This document shows, piece after piece, positions 1 to 4,506 of a stretch of 6,146 nt of DNA. The position numbers were made by a program, and so were the translations under genes. How positions within the stretch are numbered: position 1 is the first letter of the stretch; each line of letters starts with the position of its first letter. The notes beneath the pieces were generated by a model. It was not told where the DNA came from. It searched no databases and was given only the letters and a program-made list of their open reading frames with translations. Source of the stretch: Ruminococcaceae bacterium UBA5450 (GTDB taxonomy: Bacteria; Bacillota; Clostridia; Oscillospirales; Acutalibacteraceae). The stretch lies in contig DIQY01000023.1 in NCBI GenBank assembly GCA_002424295.1, positions 1 to 6,146 on the forward strand, read 5' to 3'.

Positions 1-1
1 C

Positions 2-796
2 ATGAAAAAGGGCCTTGAGTTTATTTCTGATCCTGACAACGAGATCACTGAGGATAACATACACACTCTTTATGATATAGCTATCGGCCAATACTTGCCG
101 GAAAACGACAAACTAAAGCCGGGCGTCTTCTATCGTCACGACAGTGTGTATATCATTGGTCAGGAACTGGAGCATACCGGCCTGCCTTATGAAGAGCTTC
201 CTGAATATATGAGCAAATTCGTAACCTTCATCAATGCTGAAAGCACGATGAACGACTTGCTCAAGGCGGCGGTTATCCATTTCTATATTGCTTATCTGCA
301 TCCGTATTTTGACGGCAACGGTCGCATGGCCAGACTTATACATCTATGGTACTTGAAGAGGCAGGGTTACTCATCAACGTTGTTTATCCCGTTCTCCAGC
401 TACATCGAGCGAAGCCGAAAGGGATATTACAGTGCCTATTCGCTAGTCGAGAGAAATACGAAGATTAGCGGCGTGATGGATGTAACGCCGTTCTTAGTCT
501 ACTTCATTGAAAATGTATACAACAAACTCGGCAGTGCGCTGCCGCAGGTCAACACGATGGCGACTTTCAACAAAGCATTGGATGACGGCCAAATCACAGA
601 GAAAGAAAAGGACCTTTGGAACTTTGCCCTGTCCGCATACGGGAACGGCGAATTTTCGACCAAACAGCTTGAACGGGATTTCGGCAACGCCGCCTATGCC
701 ACGATACGCGGTTTCGTGCTAAAATTTGAGGACCTTGGCCTTTTGTCAGCACAAAAATACGGAAATAAAGTGAAATATTCCGTGCGGGATAAATAA
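2..796 (+). CDS. Fic-domain protein, 5'-truncated by window edge
   Basis: Fic enzymes usually transfer AMP (or another nucleotide/phosphate moiety) from a nucleotide to a hydroxyl on a target protein. The visible 264 residues contain the family signature HPYFDGNGRMAR at residues 100-111, with the catalytic His100 and the phosphate-binding GNGR intact, so the enzyme looks competent. Residues about 45-55 resemble the Fic flap region (FYRHDSVYIIG). Residues about 196-262 look like a C-terminal winged helix, a common Fic partner domain that may bind DNA. The ATG at base 2 is probably an internal methionine: related Fic proteins carry roughly 100 more N-terminal residues, including the inhibitory helix, and no ribosome binding site can be checked because the window starts here. 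A hairpin terminator follows 8 bases after the stop. No antitoxin-like partner gene is visible. The family call is strong; the target protein is unknown. Confidence 0.92.
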   Translation: MKKGLEFISDPDNEITEDNIHTLYDIAIGQYLPENDKLKPGVFYRHDSVYIIGQELEHTGLPYEELPEYMSKFVTFINAESTMNDLLKAAVIHFYIAYLHPYFDGNGRMARLIHLWYLKRQGYSSTLFIPFSSYIERSRKGYYSAYSLVERNTKISGVMDVTPFLVYFIENVYNKLGSALPQVNTMATFNKALDDGQITEKEKDLWNFALSAYGNGEFSTKQLERDFGNAAYATIRGFVLKFEDLGLLSAQKYGNKVKYSVRDK

Positions 797-984
797 TTCA
801 AATCAAAAGGCACGGTCATGGGTGATTCATCACTCCATTTCCGTGCCTTTTTCCGATTGTAGGCTTTTGGATTTTCTGGCTTGCGGGTAACGGGATTCAG
901 TGCGCCCCAACTTTCTCGCCGTGCTATGGCAAGCTCCCGTCGCTTTTTCTTGGACAGTTTCTCATAGGGAATGAATTTTTCCAT
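694..984 (-). CDS. Small basic conserved-type protein, function unknown
   Basis: A 96-residue ORF whose first 55 or so residues are very rich in Lys and Arg (LSKKKRREL, then NRKKARKW), with a Trp-Gly-Ala-Leu-Asn-Pro-Val-Thr-Arg-Lys-Pro segment in between. I associate this type of short protein with clostridial genomes and integrated elements but cannot name a function; the charge suggests contact with nucleic acid or ribosome (inference). The start is well supported: AGGAGG at 998-993 lies 8 bases before the ATG at 984. The 3' part runs through the Fic terminator hairpin and overlaps the Fic gene antisense by about 100 bases. The last 30-35 residues therefore look unlike the basic body and may be a non-conserved tail or the result of a lost stop. 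It has a good promoter of its own at 1066-1038. Confidence 0.7.
   Translation of the reverse strand: MEKFIPYEKLSKKKRRELAIARRESWGALNPVTRKPENPKAYNRKKARKWSDESPMTVPFDLNYLSRTEYFTLFPYFCADKRPRSSNFSTKPRIVA
805..852 (+). terminator. Long hairpin terminator after the Fic gene
   Basis: Perfect 11-bp arms AAAAGGCACGG (805-815) and CCGTGCCTTTT (841-851) flank a second stem: ATGG/CCAT at 818-821/835-838 and GTGA/TCAC at 822-825/830-833, with a TTCA loop. A T run at 848-852 follows on the + strand, which fits rho-independent termination of the Fic transcript. The same bases are coding on the minus strand if the small ORF ending at 694 is translated to its stop. Confidence 0.8.
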
Positions 985-1005
985 CTTGTCAACCTCCTGG
1001 CTGAA

Positions 1006-1051
1006 TAAAAACTCAGGCTAAAACAGAGCCGGTTTCTATTTTAGCCTAAGT
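1006..1051 (-). terminator. Hairpin terminator of the double-HTH operon, overlapping a promoter
   Basis: Arms at 1011-1023 (ACTCAGGCTAAAA) and 1039-1051 (TTTTAGCCTAAGT) pair over 13 positions, with one G-U, around a 15-base loop. Read leftwards, the second arm runs into TTTTTATT, as expected for a rho-independent terminator 12 bases past the HTH stop codon. The stem is short of GC, so it may be leaky. Because the dyad also covers the -10 box of the next gene, a role as a protein-binding operator is an alternative. Confidence 0.6.
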
Positions 1052-1066
1052 TCATCAAAATATCAA
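1038..1066 (-). promoter_or_regulatory. Sigma-A-type promoter for the small basic protein
   Basis: On the minus strand, TTGATA (1066-1061) is followed after exactly 17 bases by TAAAAT (1043-1038); each box matches five of six consensus positions. Transcription would start near 1031, about 47 bases before the ATG at 984. The -35 box contains the stop codon of the upstream HTH gene. The -10 box lies in the first arm of the hairpin at 1051-1011, so this transcript would carry only the second arm and would not form that hairpin. Confidence 0.6.
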
Positions 1067-1641
1067 CGCCGCGCGGTTTCGCCATGATATTCCTCAAAAA
1101 AACGATTCAGCAGTTTCTGATGCTTTTTCGATTTATGTATAATGAGGTAGCCGTCATGGCAGTAAAAATCAATTAACCATACCTTGGCCGTTACAGATTG
1201 GTTATAAAGTGAAACGCATCGCAGTTTTCCCGTAGAGATCCAGCCTTGAAAGGCGCTATCGGAATAGCCGGTCAACTGAGCCATTTTTCTTTTGGTCATG
1301 GCATCCGGTGCGGCAAACCACTCATCCTCCAGCCAGAGGTGGAATTCTTCTACAGGCAGCCTTTGTGCCCCTTTGCCGTGCTGATGCGGAGTGGCAGAAG
1401 AAAAGGCTCCGCTGGGAAGCATATACTTTTCCGGATGCTCTTCCATCTCTTCCAGATAAGAAATGACATCCTTCAGCTTGACCCGAAAGTTGCGCGTCTT
1501 CTTGCCGCTGTCTTTGCAGGGGATGTAGCCATTCTTCAACATATAGCTCGCTTTACGCTTGCTGATATGCAAGATCGTGCGCATTTCGTCCAGAGTCAGG
1601 TCTTCAGGATACCGGTCCTTCAAATCGGCATACTTGCTCAT
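1063..1641 (-). CDS. Double winged-HTH protein, excisionase-like N-terminus (second gene of pair)
   Basis: A 192-residue protein read as two DNA-binding units. Residues 14-65 have the excisionase/MerR-like pattern: a helix-turn-helix (LTLDEMRTILHISKRKASYM), a basic wing (GKKTRNFRV) and a closing helix (KDVISYLEEM). Residues 112-165 form a second, more divergent HTH (MTKRKMAQLTGYSDSAFQGW). A linker at about 75-98 is rich in Ser, His and Gly. An upstream in-frame ATG exists at 1677, but ATG 1641 is chosen because GAGG at 1654-1651 sits 9 bases before it and because this start overlaps the stop of the preceding gene as ATGA, a classic translational-coupling arrangement. Excisionase-like proteins bend DNA at attachment sites or regulate element genes. 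Here the role is inferred from the fold and from the neighbouring tRNA remnant. No integrase catalytic motifs are present. Confidence 0.8.
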   Translation of the reverse strand: MSKYADLKDRYPEDLTLDEMRTILHISKRKASYMLKNGYIPCKDSGKKTRNFRVKLKDVISYLEEMEEHPEKYMLPSGAFSSATPHQHGKGAQRLPVEEFHLWLEDEWFAAPDAMTKRKMAQLTGYSDSAFQGWISTGKLRCVSLYNQSVTAKVWLIDFYCHDGYLIIHKSKKHQKLLNRFFEEYHGETARR

Positions 1642-2096
1642 TTTTGGGAACCTCGTTCGGACTTCTGCTTTTTGCACTGATATAGCACCACGCCCTTGTA
1701 ACGGTCATTACCTGAGGAAACATAGGATTCCAACATCTTCTCCCGGCACATGGGCGCCAGCAGCACCTTTCGGCAGTATTGGTTGGATATCCCCAGTATA
1801 CTCGAAATCTCAGAAGCAGTTCGCGGCTTGGCGCAGTACTTTTGGATTTCCTTGCGCTGGTCGGTGGGCGAGATGCATTCGGTGTAGCCGCTGGCGAGAA
1901 CAAAGTCAATCACGTCCTGCTTGGCCACATGATATTTGTTGGTCACAAGATAACAGGAGATCAGGTTGCCCTTCAGCATGTGGTAAACGGTGTTGATACC
2001 GAGGCGGAGCATTTTGGATACGTCCTCGGGAAATACGCAGTCGGGATATTTTTTGAACTGCCGCTCCAGCTTTTTACGGAGTTGTTCCTGTGTCAT
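1638..2096 (-). CDS. Double winged-HTH protein, excisionase-like N-terminus (first gene of pair)
   Basis: A 152-residue protein with the same plan as its downstream neighbour. Residues 21-66 form an excisionase-like winged helix (FPEDVSKMLRLGINTVYHML, wing NKYHVA, then KQDVIDFVLA). Residues 91-140 form a second HTH of the TASEISSILGISNQYCRKVL type. Three Cys residues in the C-terminal half (88, 108, 117) are not arranged as an obvious metal site. AAGGAAG at 2110-2104 lies 7 bases before the ATG and supports the start. The stop TGA overlaps the next ATG (ATGA at 1641-1638), so the two are made from one message and probably in a fixed ratio. Shared layout and weak similarity (ML-KG/ML-KNG after the recognition helix) suggest an old duplication. 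Likely roles are recombination directionality factor or element regulator; neither is shown by sequence. Confidence 0.8.
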   Translation of the reverse strand: MTQEQLRKKLERQFKKYPDCVFPEDVSKMLRLGINTVYHMLKGNLISCYLVTNKYHVAKQDVIDFVLASGYTECISPTDQRKEIQKYCAKPRTASEISSILGISNQYCRKVLLAPMCREKMLESYVSSGNDRYKGVVLYQCKKQKSERGSQK

Positions 2097-2142
2097 TTAA
2101 ATTCTTCCTTTCCGTTGTTTGCCGACGGCAGAAAGGAGAATC

Positions 2143-2172
2143 ATTCTAAAATCAGGGTCTTGCTTCTTGCAA
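2143..2172 (-). promoter_or_regulatory. Candidate promoter of the double-HTH operon
   Basis: On the minus strand, TTGCAA (2172-2167, four of six) and TAGAAT (2148-2143, five of six) are separated by 18 bases, and the first gene starts 47 bases beyond the -10 box. The -35 box is embedded in the first TCTTGCANTTTT repeat (2165-2176), so a protein binding the repeats would be expected to repress this promoter. Other promoter placements are possible. Confidence 0.45.
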
Positions 2173-2242
2173 TTTTACAAGGTCGGTTCTTGAAAGGCGC
2201 ATGGCGTCAGGGAATTTCATCTTGCAGTTTTCTTGCACTTTT
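2165..2242 (+). repeat. Three copies of TCTTGCANTTTT
   Basis: Copies lie at 2165-2176 (N=A), 2220-2231 (N=G) and 2231-2242 (N=C); the last two share one base and are 11 bp apart, about one helical turn. A partial copy TCTTGC sits at 2158-2163, and TTGCA recurs at 2241-2245. Each is identical apart from the single N. Size, orientation and distance from the tRNA remnant resemble arm-type binding sites of integrases or sites for an accessory factor. Confidence 0.7.
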
Positions 2243-2374
2243 GCAGAAAATAAGCAAAACAGCGGCATTTTTGTCTGAAATCCGGTTGATAAACCAGAGC
2301 GCTTATGAGTCCTTATTTTATCAGGGTTTGCTGGCTCAAAGTCTTGGAAACACTAGGTTTCACGGCGGTTTTTC

Positions 2375-2414
2375 CCGTGATGAACCGTGATGTTCTGTGA
2401 GATACCGTGCCGTT
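2375..2414 (+). repeat. Four 10-bp-phased CCGTGATG-like repeats
   Basis: Successive 10-base units are CCGTGATGAA, CCGTGATGTT, CTGTGAGATA and CCGTGCCGTT, beginning at 2375, 2385, 2395 and 2405. An inverted copy, TCACGG, is at 2360-2365. Strict helical phasing places each site on one DNA face, as seen where excisionase-like proteins bind cooperatively. They end about 35 bases before the tRNA 3' segment. Confidence 0.6.
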
Positions 2415-2435
2415 TCCCCAACGGCTCGAAATCAG

Positions 2436-2480
2436 GTAGACCGCAAGGCCTCGTGGGTTCGAATCCCACCGCTTCCGCCA
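2436..2480 (+). other. Displaced tRNA 3' end (tRNA-Ser type), probable att site
   Basis: A T-arm GTGGG (2453-2457), TTCGAAT loop, CCCAC (2465-2469) is followed by the acceptor 3' strand CGCTTCC (2470-2476), discriminator G (2477) and encoded CCA (2478-2480). Bases 2436-2452 resemble the long variable arm of class II tRNAs, and G73 fits serine. The required 5' acceptor strand GGAAGCG is absent at the proper distance upstream and no D-arm can be folded, so this is not a working tRNA. It is the usual product of integration into a tRNA 3' end: the element supplies a new 3' end at its far side, and the original is left here. The element would then lie to the left. The exact crossover core cannot be set without the other end. 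Confidence 0.75.
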
Positions 2481-2485
2481 GACTA

Positions 2486-2524
2486 AGTCTGGACGCAATT
2501 CGCGTTCGGACTCTTTTCTTTTTT
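2486..2524 (+). terminator. Terminator downstream of the tRNA 3' end
   Basis: An 11-bp stem, AGTCTGGACGC (2486-2496) with GCGTTCGGACT (2502-2512, two G-U pairs), has loop AATTC and is followed by a T-rich tail to 2524. Starting 5 bases after CCA, it fits the native terminator of the tRNA gene, supporting the idea that sequence right of 2480 is the original chromosome. Confidence 0.75.
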
Positions 2525-2578
2525 GCAGTTTACCGCTCGCGTTTAAAACCTGCATTTAAATTGAGCAAATGACATACT

Positions 2579-2622
2579 AAAAAATCCATGTGTAAGCATT
2601 CAGACCTACACATGGATTTTTC
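2579..2622. terminator. Strong bidirectional terminator
   Basis: Perfect 15-bp arms AAAAATCCATGTGTA (2580-2594) and TACACATGGATTTTT (2607-2621) enclose a 12-base loop. A/T tracts lie on both sides, so it works in either direction. On the minus strand it ends the XRE operon, about 50 bases after that stop codon. Bases 2525-2578 show nothing recognisable. Confidence 0.85.
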
Positions 2623-2671
2623 TATATAACTATGAATTTTGTTGTTTAAACTCGAAACTGATCAATAGCAA

Positions 2672-2866
2672 TTAATCTGGCAAGCGAAAAATACTTTCTA
2701 CGGATGCATTTAATAAACGAGCTACTTTCATCGCAAGTTCCAATGTTGGGTTGTATTTGTTATTTTCAATGGCATTGATGGTCTGACGGGTAACTCCAAG
2801 CTTTTCAGCAAGGTCTTCCTGCCGCATACCAAGTGCTTTTCGTCGTTCCCTAATATCGTTTTCCAT
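2672..2866 (-). CDS. Short XRE/Cro-family DNA-binding regulator
   Basis: A 64-residue stand-alone HTH_3 domain. The helix-turn-helix is at about residues 15-35 (MRQEDLAEKLGVTRQTINAIE), followed by the family's NKYNPTLELAMKVARLLN segment, and it ends right after the domain, as in the YozG-like class. A longer frame begins at 2899, but ATG 2866 is preferred: it gives the exact family N-terminus (MENDIRERRKALGM) and lies one base after the stop of the preceding membrane-protein gene, so translation is probably coupled. Its own ribosome binding site is weak (GGG about 10 bases upstream), again favouring coupling. Such small repressors usually bind a palindrome at their own operon promoter; a fitting dyad is at 3181-3204. 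Confidence 0.92.
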   Translation of the reverse strand: MENDIRERRKALGMRQEDLAEKLGVTRQTINAIENNKYNPTLELAMKVARLLNASVESIFRLPD

Positions 2867-2867
2867 T

Positions 2868-3167
2868 TTATTTACCCGGGAAGAGCAGAAGAAGTACACC
2901 GAATATGATTAAAAATGCCACTGTCAGGAGCGGAAATCCAATAAAGGCCTTTTTCCCCTCTTCATCTCCAGCTTTAATTTTCGAAATAATGGTGGAAAAA
3001 TAATAAACCAGGTTTTGAAAAACCAGCAGATAAATCGGCATTGTGATCTTGCCCTGGCAGATAAGATCCCGGGTTCCCCACACGAATAGAGCAAGTGCAG
3101 TGAACAGATATGCCCAGCGAATCGCCCGCAGAGAAATAGCCAACTCCATTTCATCCATTTTTCTCAT
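2868..3167 (-). CDS. Three-helix membrane protein paired with XRE regulator
   Basis: A 99-residue hydrophobic protein with predicted transmembrane segments at about residues 16-33, 42-62 and 77-97. A charged cytoplasmic-type loop lies between the second and third (KIKAGDEEGKK). No catalytic motif is recognisable and I cannot name the family. The start is firm: GGAGG at 3179-3175 is 7 bases before the ATG, although in-frame ATGs also follow at 3158 and 3149. The gene is the first of a two-gene operon with the XRE regulator, an arrangement common in clostridia and bacilli, where the membrane protein may modulate or be controlled by the regulator; that role is not established here. Confidence 0.8.
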   Translation of the reverse strand: MRKMDEMELAISLRAIRWAYLFTALALFVWGTRDLICQGKITMPIYLLVFQNLVYYFSTIISKIKAGDEEGKKAFIGFPLLTVAFLIIFGVLLLLFPGK

Positions 3168-3180
3168 TGTTTTGCCTCCG

Positions 3181-3204
3181 AAATGTCAAGAGCTTTTTAC
3201 ATTT
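3181..3204. promoter_or_regulatory. 24-bp imperfect palindrome, candidate XRE operator
   Basis: Starting AAATGT and ending ACATTT, this segment has dyad symmetry at 10 of 12 paired positions about a centre between 3192 and 3193. It sits just upstream of the GGAGG of the membrane-protein/XRE operon and overlaps its probable transcription start. Binding here would block the promoter, fitting autoregulation by the short XRE protein. Confidence 0.5.
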
Positions 3205-3228
3205 TATACTCTTTTTATTAGCTGTCTA
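3203..3228 (-). promoter_or_regulatory. Possible promoter of the membrane protein/XRE operon
   Basis: On the minus strand, TAGACA (3228-3223) precedes overlapping -10 candidates TATAAA (3208-3203, 14-base spacer) and TAAAAT (3206-3201, 16-base spacer). The -10 region is good but spacing is short, so this is a moderate call. It lies in the 81-base gap after the AraC-type gene; read-through from that gene is also possible, since no terminator hairpin is obvious between them. Confidence 0.4.
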
Positions 3229-3248
3229 TTGTAAAAATAAAACTGCGA

Positions 3249-4217
3249 TTATGCCTTTCGTACTGGTCTGATATACTTCCAAAAGCGCTCCGGATCATGA
3301 TAAAAGTAAATGATTCTTCCAGGAGAAGTATCATAGCAATAACCAGTACCTGCAAAATCAAAAGTCGCCATTGCCTTTTCTATTTTTTCCTCTACACTAC
3401 GATTTTCCTGTTCATAATCAAATGGCCCATGTTCAAAAACAATATACCCGGCTTCGGGAACATCAACCATAAGCATTTGTGGCGGTACTTCGCCTTTATA
3501 ATCAAAAGGAAGACGCGCACCATAGCATTCTGTACGTGGAATGCCCCAATCGCAGAGTCTGCCGTCCGGATCATTAATGTACGCCATAATCTGACCGCTG
3601 CTGCTGTTAGATTCGCTCCCACCATTGTCATCCAATTTGCCTTTGATACTATCGAGTAGGCCGCAAATTGTTTCGCAGTCCTGTCCCGGAATAAGACTTT
3701 GTTTTTGCCAAAAATCCCAGTATCCATTACTCTCATAGTTTTTAATGTGCAAAAATTTGTGTGCGGGAATCGTTACAAAATAAATTTTAACATCATCTGT
3801 AGATCTCATCATACCAATCTCTCCAAATCCGAAAAAGTAGCGGTCGAAAGGGTTTATTTTCGTACGAAGAACGACAGGCTTAGGATTTTTTCGGTATTCA
3901 CTTGGTGTTACACCATATGTTCTTTTGAAAGCTCTGGTAAAAGCTTCATGCGATGAAAAGCCATAATCAAAAGCAATATCCAAAATGCTTTTTTCACTAT
4001 CCCGAACCTCTTTAAGTGCAAAGGCTAACCTTCTAAGCCGCAAATAATCTCTAAACTGCATCCCCGATATTTCCTTAAATTTTCTGGTAGCATAAAATTC
4101 AGAATAGCCCAACTTGCGAGAAAGGAACTGCAGTGTTAGTGCTTCATCGTGATGATGTCTGATACACTCATCAATTTGATCAACGATTATTTGGATCTGC
4201 TTGTTCCATTCGTACAT
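3249..4217 (-). CDS. AraC-family regulator with GyrI-like effector-binding domain
   Basis: A 322-residue transcription factor. Residues 10-108 are an AraC-type double HTH, ending in the signature IAFDYGFSSHEAFTRAFKRT then YGVTPSEYR (81-109). Residues about 140-318 match the GyrI-like/SoxS-Rob-associated ligand-binding fold, with the typical IPAHKFLHI opening (150-158), an aromatic WDFW, and the VFEHGPF strand near 260-266. Proteins of this plan bind hydrophobic or cationic small molecules and activate transport or stress genes (family knowledge). AGGGGAG at 4231-4225 is 7 bases upstream of the ATG and fixes the start. A good -10 box with a poor -35 suggests activator-dependent or autoregulated expression. 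The ABC exporter genes upstream on the same strand are the nearest candidate targets, but a terminator separates them. Confidence 0.92.
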   Translation of the reverse strand: MYEWNKQIQIIVDQIDECIRHHHDEALTLQFLSRKLGYSEFYATRKFKEISGMQFRDYLRLRRLAFALKEVRDSEKSILDIAFDYGFSSHEAFTRAFKRTYGVTPSEYRKNPKPVVLRTKINPFDRYFFGFGEIGMMRSTDDVKIYFVTIPAHKFLHIKNYESNGYWDFWQKQSLIPGQDCETICGLLDSIKGKLDDNGGSESNSSSGQIMAYINDPDGRLCDWGIPRTECYGARLPFDYKGEVPPQMLMVDVPEAGYIVFEHGPFDYEQENRSVEEKIEKAMATFDFAGTGYCYDTSPGRIIYFYHDPERFWKYIRPVRKA

Positions 4218-4252
4218 TTGCCTGCTCCCCTCGCTTCAATCACTCTGTAACA

Positions 4253-4258
4253 ATTATA
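4253..4258 (-). promoter_or_regulatory. -10 box for the AraC-GyrI gene
   Basis: A perfect TATAAT on the minus strand (4258-4253) lies about 35 bases before the start codon. No convincing -35 box is found 15-19 bases upstream. GCAGT is directly repeated at 4265-4269 and 4277-4281, where a bound activator could replace it. The site is suggestive only. Confidence 0.45.
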
Positions 4259-4364
4259 ACGAACGCAGTAAAAATTGCAGTGCTTGATTTTACTTGCACA
4301 AATCATATCAATAAAAAAATTCAATTAATTACAAAATATTTTAACATACAAGATTATTCAAAAC

Positions 4365-4390
4365 AAGCCGGAACAATAATGTTCCGGCTT
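4365..4390 (-). terminator. Terminator of the ABC exporter operon
   Basis: Perfect 11-bp arms AAGCCGGAACA (4365-4375) and TGTTCCGGCTT (4380-4390) enclose a 4-base loop. Read leftwards it runs into GTTTTGAAT. It lies about 117 bases beyond the permease stop, and there is no gene between. The rest of 4218-4506 is AT-rich, with a twice-repeated CTGATGCTCT (4448-4457, 4477-4486) and no coding potential. Confidence 0.75.
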
Positions 4391-4506
4391 ATCAAGCTTT
4401 CGGCACAATAATTCGTTTTGTAAAATATTGAGCTATCTAAAGAGAATCTGATGCTCTTGTTTTCGTTTTAGTCGAGCTGATGCTCTCAAGTTCAAATTCT
4501 AAGCAT

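Larger units (their letters stand above)
2097..2440. other. Gene-free repeat-rich region next to the attachment site
   Basis: No believable coding region is present on either strand: the open frames here lack ribosome binding sites and recognisable domains. The stretch holds the HTH-operon promoter, three TCTTGCANTTTT repeats, a small GGTT-GATA-AACC hairpin (2284-2295), and four phased CCGTGATG-like repeats directly before the tRNA 3' end. Such organisation is typical of the attP arm region of tyrosine-recombinase elements (known architecture); the assignment here is inference. Confidence 0.55.

Noticed and set aside
1246..1680. Plus-strand open frame of 144 codons
   Set aside because: Antisense to the double-HTH gene, which has clear start signals and domain structure.
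1779..2390. Plus-strand open frame of 203 codons
   Set aside because: Half is antisense to a well-supported HTH gene and half crosses the repeat region; it has no domain pattern and no convincing ribosome binding site.
1063..2440. A CRISPR array or integrase gene in the repeat region
   Set aside because: The repeats are 10-12 bases without regular spacers, and no tyrosine or serine recombinase catalytic motif is found in any frame.
2403..2480. A complete tRNA gene, with a GCCGT/ACGGC stem around TTCCCCA as anticodon arm
   Set aside because: No 5' acceptor strand complementary to CGCTTCC and no D-arm exist upstream; the loop would read CCC with a C at position 37, which does not fit a serine-type tRNA. 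Only the 3' end is genuine.
2313..2555. Minus-strand open frame of 80 codons containing WDSNPRGL
   Set aside because: That peptide is the reverse-strand translation of the tRNA T-arm, a frequent false gene; there is no ribosome binding site or domain.
3392..3736. Minus-strand open frame of 114 codons within the AraC-type gene
   Set aside because: Out-of-frame shadow; the AraC-GyrI frame is continuous with family motifs through this stretch.
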